From Phocaeicola dorei (GTDB lineage: Bacteria; Bacteroidota; Bacteroidia; Bacteroidales; Bacteroidaceae), in assembly GCF_013009555.1 (NCBI RefSeq), contig NZ_CP046176.1:1395501-1459500 (forward strand): a stretch of DNA of 64,000 nt. Direction: 5' to 3'. The position numbers and the translations under genes were made by a program. Numbering within the stretch: position 1 is the stretch's first letter; every line of letters starts with the position of its first letter. Positions 17,818-26,267 of this stretch are shown piece after piece. The notes below the pieces were generated by a model. The model was not told the origin of the DNA. It ran no database searches and saw nothing but the letters and a program-made list of their open reading frames with translations.

Positions 17818-18315
17818 ATGAGAAGATACATCATCGTACTATTGAGCATGTTGGCCATCTGTAGCGTGCCCTGTCAAAGCCAAACCATTGACAGGGCACT
17901 GTTTGAACGGATGGTAGCCATTACCAAACACTTCGAGGGTTGGCACGACCCAAAGACCACACCGGGCTATGTGGGCTATGGTCACCAGCTACAGAAGGGA
18001 GAGCGTTTCCCGAAAACACTGACACGTCAGCGTGCAGATTTGCTGTTACGGACAGACCTCCTCCGGCACCTGCGCCTATATGCCCGTTATGGCAGGGATG
18101 CTTATCTGCTTGCCACCCTCTCGTACCAGATTGGACCAGCCAAGTTGTTAGGCAATGGACGATACCCGAAAGCGTCCCTGCTCACCCGATTGGAACGTGG
18201 CGACAGGGACATCCTGCCACTCTATCTGAGCTATTGCAAATGGAGGGGAAAAGCAGTGGCATCCATTAGGAAACGGAGGTGGGTGGAATATCAGCTGTTG
18301 TATGCCGAGCGGTGA
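17818..18315 (+). CDS. Secreted phage-type lysozyme (GH24-like)
   Basis: A 165-aa exported peptidoglycan hydrolase. A signal peptide (to about residue 22) is followed by a GH24 lysozyme-like domain. The catalytic Glu is probably in KHFEGWHD, followed by the TPGYVGYGHQ segment that mirrors the E-D/C-T motif of phage lysozymes. Such enzymes open the cell wall locally for assembly of the conjugation channel. It is the last gene of the first tra operon, 53 bp after the coupling protein. Confidence 0.85.
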   Translation: MRRYIIVLLSMLAICSVPCQSQTIDRALFERMVAITKHFEGWHDPKTTPGYVGYGHQLQKGERFPKTLTRQRADLLLRTDLLRHLRLYARYGRDAYLLATLSYQIGPAKLLGNGRYPKASLLTRLERGDRDILPLYLSYCKWRGKAVASIRKRRWVEYQLLYAER

Positions 18316-18333
18316 GGCACCATCCCTCCTATA
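18308..18333 (+). repeat. Degenerate GCGGTGAG hairpin repeat (copy c)
   Basis: A weaker copy, GCGGTGAGGCACCATCCCTCC followed by TATA, overlapping the lysozyme stop codon. The right arm has diverged. Confidence 0.4.
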
Positions 18334-18403
18334 CCTGTTTGTCTGTCACTTATATTATATATAAAGGTAATAATTGCAATTTCAATGTTAAAGTCAGAGC
18401 ATT

Positions 18404-19612
18404 ATGGCATCCATCAAATTAAAGTTCAGAACATCATCTGTTCAAGAGAAAGAGGGTCGCCTGTATTATCAGGTGATACACAATCGTGTGGCACGTCAGA
18501 TCCATACAGAGTACAGAATCTATTCCTCAGAGTGGGATGCGGACCATTCAAACATCATTTTGCCAACTTCCGTCACTCCACAACGTCAAGCCTATCTTCT
18601 TTCCTTGAAAGATACATTGGATGCTGACAGGAAGAAACTGCTGTTGGTCATTGCACGGTTGGACAAGGAAGGGCAGTCATATACAGCAGACACCGTCGTT
18701 GACAACTTCCATGAGGGAAAAGAATTACATGGCATTATCGGCTATACGCTGGAGTTGAACGAAAAACTGAGACGCATCGGCAAGAAGCGGATGGTAGCAA
18801 GGTACAAAACCACCCTCAACAGCCTCCAGCGTTACCTGAAAGGAGGCGATGTGCCATTGGAGGAAGTCGATGGGACAACGATACAAGGCTATGAACAGTG
18901 GCTGAAAGACAGCGGACTGTGCCGCAACACCACCTCTTTCTACATCCGCAACCTGCGCACCATCTACAATCATGCCGTAGATGACGGACTGGTCATCTCT
19001 TCCTCACCGTTCAAGCATGTATATACCGGCATCGACAAGACCGTCAAGCGGGCACTCCCCTTGGAAATCATCAAGCAACTGAAAGAGCTGGACTTGAGTC
19101 TGAACCCCCGTTTGGAGCTTGCAAGGGATATGTTCCTGTTCAGTTTCTATACCCGTGGGATGTCGTTCATCGATATGGCACAACTTACACCAAGCAATCT
19201 GCATGGCAGTACGCTCATTTACCGCCGTCAGAAGACCTCACAACAGTTGCACATCAAATGGGAACCTGCCATGCAGGAGATAGTGGCGAAGTACAAAACA
19301 GATGATTCTCCCTACCTGCTCCCTATAGCAAAAGGAGAGGGAGCCATATTCTGGAGACAGTACAAGAATGCCTATAGCCGTATCACCAAGCAGTTGAAGA
19401 AAATCGGAGAAATGATAGGCCTGTCCGTACCCCTGACCACCTACGTAGCCCGCCACTCCTGGGCAAGCATAGCCAAGAGCAAGAACGTGCCCGTATCTAC
19501 TATCAGCGAGGCATTGGGGCATGACTCCGAGAAAACCACACAGATATACCTCTCCTCATTGGACACCTCTGTCGTTGACAACGCCAACAATCTCATCATC
19601 AATTCTCTTTAG
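18404..19612 (+). CDS. Tyrosine site-specific recombinase (phase-variation type)
   Basis: A 402-aa tyrosine recombinase. It has an N-terminal Arm-type DNA-binding region, a core SAM-like domain (about 105-200) and a C-terminal catalytic domain. The catalytic candidates are Arg in SFYTRGMSF, the YVARHSW box, LGH (EALGHDSEKT) and the nucleophile Tyr in TQIYL. It lies next to an inverted-repeat-flanked promoter and upxY, the usual arrangement for Bacteroides recombinases that flip capsule promoters. An alternative role as the element integrase cannot be excluded. Confidence 0.88.
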   Translation: MASIKLKFRTSSVQEKEGRLYYQVIHNRVARQIHTEYRIYSSEWDADHSNIILPTSVTPQRQAYLLSLKDTLDADRKKLLLVIARLDKEGQSYTADTVVDNFHEGKELHGIIGYTLELNEKLRRIGKKRMVARYKTTLNSLQRYLKGGDVPLEEVDGTTIQGYEQWLKDSGLCRNTTSFYIRNLRTIYNHAVDDGLVISSSPFKHVYTGIDKTVKRALPLEIIKQLKELDLSLNPRLELARDMFLFSFYTRGMSFIDMAQLTPSNLHGSTLIYRRQKTSQQLHIKWEPAMQEIVAKYKTDDSPYLLPIAKGEGAIFWRQYKNAYSRITKQLKKIGEMIGLSVPLTTYVARHSWASIAKSKNVPVSTISEALGHDSEKTTQIYLSSLDTSVVDNANNLIINSL

Positions 19613-19613
19613 G

Positions 19614-19640
19614 AGGTGCAGCGTCTCACTGCACCTTTAT
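19614..19640 (+). terminator. Probable terminator of the recombinase gene
   Basis: Inverted repeat AGGTGCAG/CTGCACCT around CGTCTCA, followed by TTATTT, directly after the recombinase stop. It is related to the GCGGTGAG hairpins. A second small hairpin (TTGCGG...CCGCAA) lies at 19663-19680. Confidence 0.55.
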
Positions 19641-19718
19641 TTCAATATTTATAACTATTGTATTGCGGTGTGATACCGCAACTATAATAAAAAAGTCGGG
19701 GATTGTTGAGCAAAAAGG

Positions 19719-19925
19719 TGTTTCTCTCTTTAAGAGAAACTCTTCGGGATGCAAAAATATGAAAATAACTCCAATTCACCAAATTATATAGCGACTTTTT
19801 TACAAAAATGCTAAAATTTGTTGATTTCCGTCAAGCAATTGTTGAGCAAATATGTCTTTTACGATAAAATGATACCTCAATATCAACTGTTTAGCAAAAC
19901 GATATTTCTCTTAAAGAGAGAAACA
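19719..19925. other. Invertible promoter segment (inverted-repeat flanked)
   Basis: Perfect 21-bp inverted repeats at 19719-19739 and 19905-19925 enclose 165 bp. Partial matching extends a few bases outward (AAAAGRTG before the left copy). Each repeat is itself palindromic (TTTCTC...GAGAAA). This is the layout of invertible capsule promoters in Bacteroides, with the tyrosine recombinase gene on the left and upxY on the right. The enclosed promoter points away from upxY, so the module is OFF in this sequence. Confidence 0.75.
19752..19783 (-). promoter_or_regulatory. Bacteroides-type promoter inside invertible segment
   Basis: On the minus strand a -33 box TTTG (19780-19783) and a -7 box TATTTTTG (19752-19759, matching TAnnTTTG) are separated by exactly 20 bp, within the 19-21 bp norm of the phylum. 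Transcription would run leftward, antisense to the recombinase gene end. After inversion the start point would lie about 180 bp upstream of upxY. Confidence 0.65.
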
Positions 19926-20076
19926 TCTTTTGCATACCTTTTCCGACCGAATTTTTATGTCGTAAAGAGGGGCTTTGCAGGGGGTGGACTCAGAAAGATG
20001 AGAATAGATGACTATTGTAGTTGAAACACATAGAAAGTTGCTGATATACAGACCGATACGCATATCGGGATGAACC

Positions 20077-20691
20077 ATGAGTACGTTCTTTTCTCAAAAA
20101 AACACATGTCAAAACAGTATGGTGAATGTATTGGACAAGGATAAGATACTGTGGTATGTCATGCGGGTCTACAAGAACGAGAATACTGCCGAAGATCGGC
20201 TCTCTAATGAAACGTATGGCTTAGAGTATTTCATACCCAAGCAGAAAGTCCTTCGCACTGTCAAGGGCAAGAAAGTCTTTTTCATGGTACCCGTCATCCA
20301 TAGTCTGGTGTTTGTGCATGCAAGTCATCAGAAGATTGTTGATTTCAAACACAATTATTATTACGACCTACAGTTTGTCACATGGAAAAGTGGCGGAGAA
20401 CTTGTCTATCTGACTGTACCTGATGAAGACATGACCAACTTCATCAAGGTGTGCAAGCAGGCAGATGAAGAGGTACACTTCTACAAAATCAGCGAAATCA
20501 ACAAGGAAAAAGATAAAATCAACATTGAAAAAGGTAAAAGAGTAAGGGTACATGGCGGACCGTTCGACCAGGTGGAGGGCTACTTCATAAAAGTGGCAAA
20601 AAAGAGAGGTCGGCAGCTTGTCGTCATTATTCCCGACCTACTGGCGGTTTCAGCTGAGGTGAAGCCGGAATATATTCAAATCATAGACTGA
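20077..20691 (+). CDS. upxY: UpxY-family transcription antiterminator
   Basis: A 204-aa NusG/RfaH-like protein of the UpxY family. The NusG N-terminal domain starts near residue 26 (WYVMRVYKNENTAEDRL) and includes YFIPKQKVLRTVKGKK and the RNA-polymerase-facing loop. A KOW domain lies at about 150-204 (RVRVHGGPFDQVEGYFIKV). UpxY proteins let RNA polymerase read through long leaders of capsule operons. It follows the invertible promoter by about 150 bp. No upxZ partner is found. Confidence 0.9.
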   Translation: MSTFFSQKNTCQNSMVNVLDKDKILWYVMRVYKNENTAEDRLSNETYGLEYFIPKQKVLRTVKGKKVFFMVPVIHSLVFVHASHQKIVDFKHNYYYDLQFVTWKSGGELVYLTVPDEDMTNFIKVCKQADEEVHFYKISEINKEKDKINIEKGKRVRVHGGPFDQVEGYFIKVAKKRGRQLVVIIPDLLAVSAEVKPEYIQIID

Positions 20692-20789
20692 GATTATGGA
20701 AACACGAATTACCCCCCCCGAATTGATTGATACAGAGGGATTAGTACAGGACAGACCGACACAAACGGCCTATTAAAGTTAGATAGAGA

Positions 20790-21992
20790 ATGAGTTTAAT
20801 TTGGATTGTCAACATCCTGTCGGTATTCTTCCTGTGCGTGTTTTTCGCAGGAATCGTGATACCGCAGATTCTGCTCATCGCCTTCCGCAGGCGACTGTTC
20901 GACGAGCCGGACGAGCGGAAGATACATCAGTGTGTAGTGCCTCGCCTTGGCGGTATGGCCTTCAAGCCCGTAGTGTTCTTCTCCTTTGTCCTGCTTTTGG
21001 CGGTCAATGTCTCAACCGGACATGATGAGCTGCTTAAGGAAATAGGCGCAGAAGCGTTGCCATTGGCATACGCCTTCTGCGCCATCATCATGTTGTACCT
21101 TGTCGGCATTGCCGATGACCTTATCGGTGTGCGCTACCGTGCCAAGTTCTTTATCCAGATAGTCTGCGGCATCATGCTGGTGGCTGGCGGAGTGGAACTG
21201 TCCGACCTTCACGGAATGCTGTTCATCCATTCCATGCCGTCGTGGATTAGCATCCCTCTCACCGTTTTCGTTACGGTTTTCATCATCAATGCCATCAACC
21301 TCATCGACGGCATCGACGGACTGGCCTCTGGGCTGTGCAGCATTGCCTTCCTGTTCTACGGGATGACCTTCATCTGGTTCCACCAGTATCTCTATGCCAT
21401 GCTTGCCTTCGCTACTTTGGGCGTACTCATACCATTTTATTATTACAAGGAAATATATATCGAAACCGAACGAATTATCATTCGAAATTTCAAACAGAAG
21501 GATGCCGAAGGGTTGTTGGAGTATCTTTCCCATCCGCGTGTGAATTGCTTTGCCGGAGACCGCCTTTGTTCCAGAGAGGCGGCATGGGCATATATGCAGT
21601 ATTCCCCGAAAGACATGCTGCGCTATGCGGTGAGTCTGAAAAAAGATGACTTTATTATCGGTGACGTGTTCGCTTTGCGTGAGAATGAAGACACTTATAA
21701 TGTGGGGTGGCATTTCAACAAACGTTTTGAAGGCAAAGGATTCGCTTGTGAAGCGGCAGCCGGATTGTTGGATTATCTTTTCCGAGAGGCGGGCGCACGG
21801 CGTATCTATGGATTTGTGGAAGATGACAATATCCGCTCCAAACGCTTATGCGAACGTCTTGGTATGCGCCGCGAAGGATGTTTCAAAGAGTTTGTGACAT
21901 TCGTAAACAATCCTGACGGCTCCCCAAAATATGAAGATACCTGTGTTTATGCCATTCTCGAAAAAGAGTGGAATACCATCCGTCAGTGGTGA
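20790..21992 (+). CDS. Chimera: truncated WecA/MraY-type transferase fused to GNAT acetyltransferase
   Basis: A 400-aa ORF made of two unrelated halves. Residues 1-220 are the N-terminal part of an undecaprenyl-phosphate sugar-1-phosphate transferase (DEPDERKIHQ; GIADDLIGVRYRAKFF; NAINLIDGIDGLASG) with several membrane helices. The C-terminal half, with the FMGDTGS motif, is missing. From about residue 222 (IETERIIIRNF) it is a complete GNAT N-acetyltransferase (GWHFNKRFEGKGFACEAA; IRSKRLCERLGM). GNAT proteins of this kind normally start at that point, so the fusion probably arose when the efflux cassette inserted. The transferase half is unlikely to be active. Confidence 0.82.
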   Translation: MSLIWIVNILSVFFLCVFFAGIVIPQILLIAFRRRLFDEPDERKIHQCVVPRLGGMAFKPVVFFSFVLLLAVNVSTGHDELLKEIGAEALPLAYAFCAIIMLYLVGIADDLIGVRYRAKFFIQIVCGIMLVAGGVELSDLHGMLFIHSMPSWISIPLTVFVTVFIINAINLIDGIDGLASGLCSIAFLFYGMTFIWFHQYLYAMLAFATLGVLIPFYYYKEIYIETERIIIRNFKQKDAEGLLEYLSHPRVNCFAGDRLCSREAAWAYMQYSPKDMLRYAVSLKKDDFIIGDVFALRENEDTYNVGWHFNKRFEGKGFACEAAAGLLDYLFREAGARRIYGFVEDDNIRSKRLCERLGMRREGCFKEFVTFVNNPDGSPKYEDTCVYAILEKEWNTIRQW

Positions 21993-22035
21993 CACACCAA
22001 ACCTATTATGAATTAATACAAAACAAGAAGAAAAT

Positions 22036-23157
22036 ATGAACAAGCAATTCATTATCACGAATTTCGCCGCATTTGCTCTCATGCTGTTCCTGCCGACCGG
22101 ATGCAGGCAGGCGGACGGCAAGCAGGATGCGGTGCAGAGTTATCGGGTCATAAAGGTCGCGGCAAGTCCGGTGGAAATCTCCGAGTCCTATTCCGCCGCC
22201 ATACGCGGACGGCAGGATGTGGACATCCTGCCGCAAATATCCGGGCGCATTATCCGTCTGAAAGTGAAAGAGGGTGAACGGGTGAAGACCGGTCAAGTAT
22301 TGGCTGTAATTGACCAAGTGCCCTATCGGGCGGCATTACGCACGGCGCAGGCCAATGTCAGCGCGGCACAGGCAAAAGTGGAAACGGCAAGAATCGAGCT
22401 GCGGGGCAAGCAGGCATTGTTTGACGAGAAGGTCATATCCGACTACGAGCTTTCTCTCGCCCGGAACCAACTGGCAGTGGCGTGTGCTGAACTCGAACAG
22501 GCAAAGGCACAAGAATCGGATGCACGCAACAATCTCTCCTATACGGAAATCAAAAGCCCGAGCAACGGAGTAGTAGGCACATTGCCCTATCGCATCGGTG
22601 CGCTTGTCGGTCCCAATATGGCACAGCCTTTCACGGTCGTGTCCGACAATGCGGAGATGTATGCCTATTTCTCCATTTCGGAGAATATGCTACGGCGATA
22701 TTTGGCTCGCTATGGCTCGATTGACAGCATGATAGCCGGGATGCCGGAAGTGGGCCTGCAACTCAACGACGGCAGCCTGTACAAGGCGAAAGGACGTATT
22801 GAAACCGTAAGCGGCGTGGTGGATCCTGTTACCGGAACGGTACAAATCAAAGCCCTGTTCCCCAATCCCGACCGCGAACTGTTGAGTGGCAGCATCGGCA
22901 ATGTCATCCTTCAAAACCCGAAAACGGAGGCCGTAACCATTCCCATGACCGCCACCGTGGAACTGCAGGACAAGATTATCGCTTACCGTCTGAAAAACGG
23001 ACAGGCGGAAGCCGCCTATCTCACGGTGGACCGCCTGAACGACGGCAACCGGTTTATCGTAAAAGAAGGTCTTTCGGTCGGTGACACCATTGTCGCCGAA
23101 GGCGTGGGACTGGTGAGAGAAGGCATGAGCATAACCCCTAAAAACGAAACGAAATGA
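22036..23157 (+). CDS. RND efflux periplasmic adaptor lipoprotein
   Basis: A 373-aa membrane fusion protein of the AcrA/MexA type. Lipobox LPTGC lies near residue 23. A biotinyl-lipoyl-like domain (RLKVKEGERVKTGQVLAVID), an alpha-helical hairpin (about 95-165) and beta-barrel and membrane-proximal domains follow. It links the inner membrane pump encoded next to it with the outer membrane channel. It overlaps the pump gene by 4 bp (ATGA). The base composition is more GC-rich than the resistance cluster to the right. Confidence 0.92.
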   Translation: MNKQFIITNFAAFALMLFLPTGCRQADGKQDAVQSYRVIKVAASPVEISESYSAAIRGRQDVDILPQISGRIIRLKVKEGERVKTGQVLAVIDQVPYRAALRTAQANVSAAQAKVETARIELRGKQALFDEKVISDYELSLARNQLAVACAELEQAKAQESDARNNLSYTEIKSPSNGVVGTLPYRIGALVGPNMAQPFTVVSDNAEMYAYFSISENMLRRYLARYGSIDSMIAGMPEVGLQLNDGSLYKAKGRIETVSGVVDPVTGTVQIKALFPNPDRELLSGSIGNVILQNPKTEAVTIPMTATVELQDKIIAYRLKNGQAEAAYLTVDRLNDGNRFIVKEGLSVGDTIVAEGVGLVREGMSITPKNETK

Positions 23158-26100
23158 ACCTGCGATTTTTTATAGACCGCCCGGTGTTTTCGGGCGTTAT
23201 CTCGGTGGTGATTGTACTGTTGGGCATGATTTCCATGTTTTCCTTGCCGGTGGAACAATACCCCGACATCGCACCTCCGACCATCAACGTATTCGCAACT
23301 TATCCTGGAGCAAACGCTGAAACTGTGCAGAAGGCAGTGATAACCCCTCTGGAAGAAGCCATCAACGGCGTGGAAGACATGACCTATATGACTTCCACGG
23401 CATCGAATACGGGCGATGCTTCCATCAACATCTATTTCAAGCAGGGAACCAACGCGGACATGGCGGCGGTAAACGTGCAGAACCGCGTGAACGGCGCGCT
23501 GAGCCAGCTTCCGGCGGAAGCCACCAAGACCGGTGTCACCACTGAAAAGCAGCAGAATGCCGAACTGATGACTTTCGCGCTCTATTCGCCCGATGACCGC
23601 TTCGACCAGACCTTCCTGAACAATTACGTGAAAATCAATGTCGAGCCGAGGCTGAAACGTATCAGCGGCGTGGGAAAGGCACAGTTGTTCGGTTCCAACT
23701 ACAGCATGCGACTTTGGCTGCGTCCCGACAAGATGGCGCAATACGGGCTTATCCCCGATGACATATCCACCGTACTCGCACGACAGAACATCGAGGCCGC
23801 CACCGGCTCCTTCGGTGCCAATCATCCTACCGCCAATGAATACACGATGAAATACCGCGGACGCTTGTCCGGCGCGGAAGAGTTCGGTGAGTTGGTCATC
23901 AAGTCACTGCCGGGCGGCAATGTGCTTCGGCTGAAGGAGGTTGCCGATGTGGAACTGGGCGATGAATACTACAACTATTCCTCCGAAGTGAACGGGCATC
24001 CGGCAGCCATGATGCTCATCAACCAGAAAGCCGGGTCCAATGCTTCAAGCACCATCAAGGAGATTCACGAAGTGCTTGACGACCTCAGCCGGGACTTGCC
24101 CGAAGGGACGGAATTCGTGGTGCTTACCGATACCAACAAGTTCCTGTATGCTTCCATCAATTCTGTTATCCGGACACTTATTGAAGCGATACTTCTGGTT
24201 ATCGTGGTGGTATATGTATTTTTGCAAGATATTAAGTCCACGCTTATTCCTACGATATCCATTTTCGTCTCCATTATCGGTACGTTCGCCGTGATGTCCA
24301 TGATCGGCTTCTCCGTCAACCTGCTCACCCTGTTCGCGCTTGTGCTTGCCATCGGAACTGTGGTCGATGATGCCATTGTGGTGGTGGAAGCGGTGCAGGC
24401 GAAGTTCGACGAGGGCTATCAGTCTGCGGTTCTCGCGGCTGATGATGCCATGAAAGGCGTTTCGTCGGCTATCCTGACCTCTACCATCATCTTTATGGCA
24501 GTGTTTTTCCCCGTTGCCATGATGGGCGGGACTTCGGGAGCGTTCTACACGCAGTTCGGTATCACGATGGCTGTTGCCGTGGGAATCTCGGCAGTCAATG
24601 CCTTCACACTCTCACCGGCACTTTGCGCGCTGCTGCTGAAACCCTATATCGATGAGCAGGGCAACACCAAGAACAATTTTGCAGCCCGTTTCCGTAAAGC
24701 GTTCAATGCCGTCTTCGACCGTCTGAGCCGACGCTATGTACGTGGAGTGATGTTCATTATCCATCGCCGATGGCTGTTGTGGAGCATCATAGGCATTTCT
24801 TTCGGGTTGCTGGTGCTGCTGGTCAATGTCACAAAGACGGGACTTATTCCCGAAGAGGACACCGGGACGGTCATGGTGAGCATGAACACGAAGCCCGGCA
24901 CATCCATGGCTCAGACAAGTAAGGTGATGGAGCGTATCAACAGCCGTCTCGACAGCATCGGCGAGATTGAATACAGCGGTGCGGTCGCCGGTTTCTCTTT
25001 CAGCGGTTCCGGTCCCTCGCAGGCGATGTATTTCGTGACACTCAAAGACTGGGAGCAGCGTAAGGGAGAGGGGCAGTCGGTCAATGATGTCATCGGAAAG
25101 ATTTATGCCGCCACTTCGGATATTCCCGATGCCACGGTGTTCGCCATGTCGCCTCCGATGATTGCCGGGTACGGCATGGGAAACGGTTTCGAGCTTTATT
25201 TGCAGGACAAGGCGGGCGGAAACATCGCCGCCTTCAAGGAAGAGGCAGACAAGTTTGTCGAAGCCTTGTCGCAGCGACCCGAAATCGGCGAAGTCTATTC
25301 CTCCTTTGCCACGGATTATCCGCAATACTGGGTGGATATCGATGCCGCCAAATGCGAACAGTCGGGTGTGTCGCCCGCAGATGTGCTTTCCACATTGTCG
25401 GGCTATTATACCGGACAATATGTTTCCGACTTCAACCGGTTCTCCAAGCTCTACCATGTGACCATGCAGGCTCCGGCGGAATATCGTGTGAATGCGGAAT
25501 CCCTGCACCACATGTATGTGCGTGCCACCGATGGCGGCATGTCGCCTTTGAGCCGGTTCGTGCGCCTGACCAAGACCAACGGCCCGTCAGACCTCACCCG
25601 TTTCAACCTGTTCAACGCCATCTCGATTAGCGGGTCTCCGGCTCAGGGCTACAGTTCGGGGCAGGTGCTCGAAGCCATCGGCGAGACGGCACGTGAAGTG
25701 CTTCCGTCAAATTACACATACGAGTTTGGCGGCATTTCGCGTGAGGAAAGCAAGACGACCAACAATGCCACGCTTATATTCCTGCTCTGCATGGTTCTGG
25801 TCTATCTGATTCTGTGCGCCTTGTATGAGAGCGTGTTCATACCCTTCGCGGTTCTGTTGTCGGTGCCTTGCGGACTGATGGGCAGTTTCCTGTTTGCGTG
25901 GCTCTTCGGTCTGGAGAACAACATCTACATGCAGACCGGACTTATCATGATTATAGGCCTGCTTGCCAAGACAGCGATCCTGCTTACCGAATACGCCGGT
26001 AAACGGCGGTCGGAAGGCATGACGCTGGCACAGGCGGCATACAGTGCGGCAAAAGTCCGCCTGCGCCCCATATTGATGACTGTGTTGTCCATGGTGTTCG

Positions 26101-26267
26101 GTCTTGTCCCGCTGATGATGGCGCACGGAGTGGGTGCCAACGGCAGCCGTTCGCTTGCCACAGGTGTAATCGGTGGAATGATTGTAGGTACTTTGGCTCT
26201 GTTGTTCCTTGTGCCGTCATTGTTTATTGTATTCCAATATATCCAAGAACGTGTTAAGCATAATTAA
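23154..26267 (+). CDS. RND (HAE1-type) multidrug efflux pump
   Basis: A 1037-aa inner membrane proton-driven exporter of the AcrB/MexB family, at normal full length. Twelve transmembrane helices are expected. The proton-relay Asp pair is in IGTVVDDAIVVVEAV (about residues 405-411). The N-terminus FFIDRPVFSGVISVVIVLLG and the central GLIPEEDTG are family signatures. It lies between the adaptor and the outer membrane channel genes, so it is a complete tripartite pump. Substrates cannot be predicted. A multidrug or biocide role is likely. Confidence 0.95.
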   Translation: MNLRFFIDRPVFSGVISVVIVLLGMISMFSLPVEQYPDIAPPTINVFATYPGANAETVQKAVITPLEEAINGVEDMTYMTSTASNTGDASINIYFKQGTNADMAAVNVQNRVNGALSQLPAEATKTGVTTEKQQNAELMTFALYSPDDRFDQTFLNNYVKINVEPRLKRISGVGKAQLFGSNYSMRLWLRPDKMAQYGLIPDDISTVLARQNIEAATGSFGANHPTANEYTMKYRGRLSGAEEFGELVIKSLPGGNVLRLKEVADVELGDEYYNYSSEVNGHPAAMMLINQKAGSNASSTIKEIHEVLDDLSRDLPEGTEFVVLTDTNKFLYASINSVIRTLIEAILLVIVVVYVFLQDIKSTLIPTISIFVSIIGTFAVMSMIGFSVNLLTLFALVLAIGTVVDDAIVVVEAVQAKFDEGYQSAVLAADDAMKGVSSAILTSTIIFMAVFFPVAMMGGTSGAFYTQFGITMAVAVGISAVNAFTLSPALCALLLKPYIDEQGNTKNNFAARFRKAFNAVFDRLSRRYVRGVMFIIHRRWLLWSIIGISFGLLVLLVNVTKTGLIPEEDTGTVMVSMNTKPGTSMAQTSKVMERINSRLDSIGEIEYSGAVAGFSFSGSGPSQAMYFVTLKDWEQRKGEGQSVNDVIGKIYAATSDIPDATVFAMSPPMIAGYGMGNGFELYLQDKAGGNIAAFKEEADKFVEALSQRPEIGEVYSSFATDYPQYWVDIDAAKCEQSGVSPADVLSTLSGYYTGQYVSDFNRFSKLYHVTMQAPAEYRVNAESLHHMYVRATDGGMSPLSRFVRLTKTNGPSDLTRFNLFNAISISGSPAQGYSSGQVLEAIGETAREVLPSNYTYEFGGISREESKTTNNATLIFLLCMVLVYLILCALYESVFIPFAVLLSVPCGLMGSFLFAWLFGLENNIYMQTGLIMIIGLLAKTAILLTEYAGKRRSEGMTLAQAAYSAAKVRLRPILMTVLSMVFGLVPLMMAHGVGANGSRSLATGVIGGMIVGTLALLFLVPSLFIVFQYIQERVKHN

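Noticed and set aside
18404..19612. Recombinase as the integrase marking the end of the conjugative element
   Set aside because: It is internal, flanked by element genes on both sides and adjacent to an invertible promoter. No attachment-site duplication was seen. Not fully excluded.
19818..20024. A 68-codon ORF across the right inverted repeat
   Set aside because: It runs through the invertible segment and upxY leader, would be destroyed by inversion, and shows no protein-like features.
20697..20777. A 26-codon ORF after upxY with a run of eight C residues, as a possible slip-strand switch
   Set aside because: Adding or removing a C leads straight to stop codons in the other frames, so no longer protein can be switched on. 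Probably a relic.
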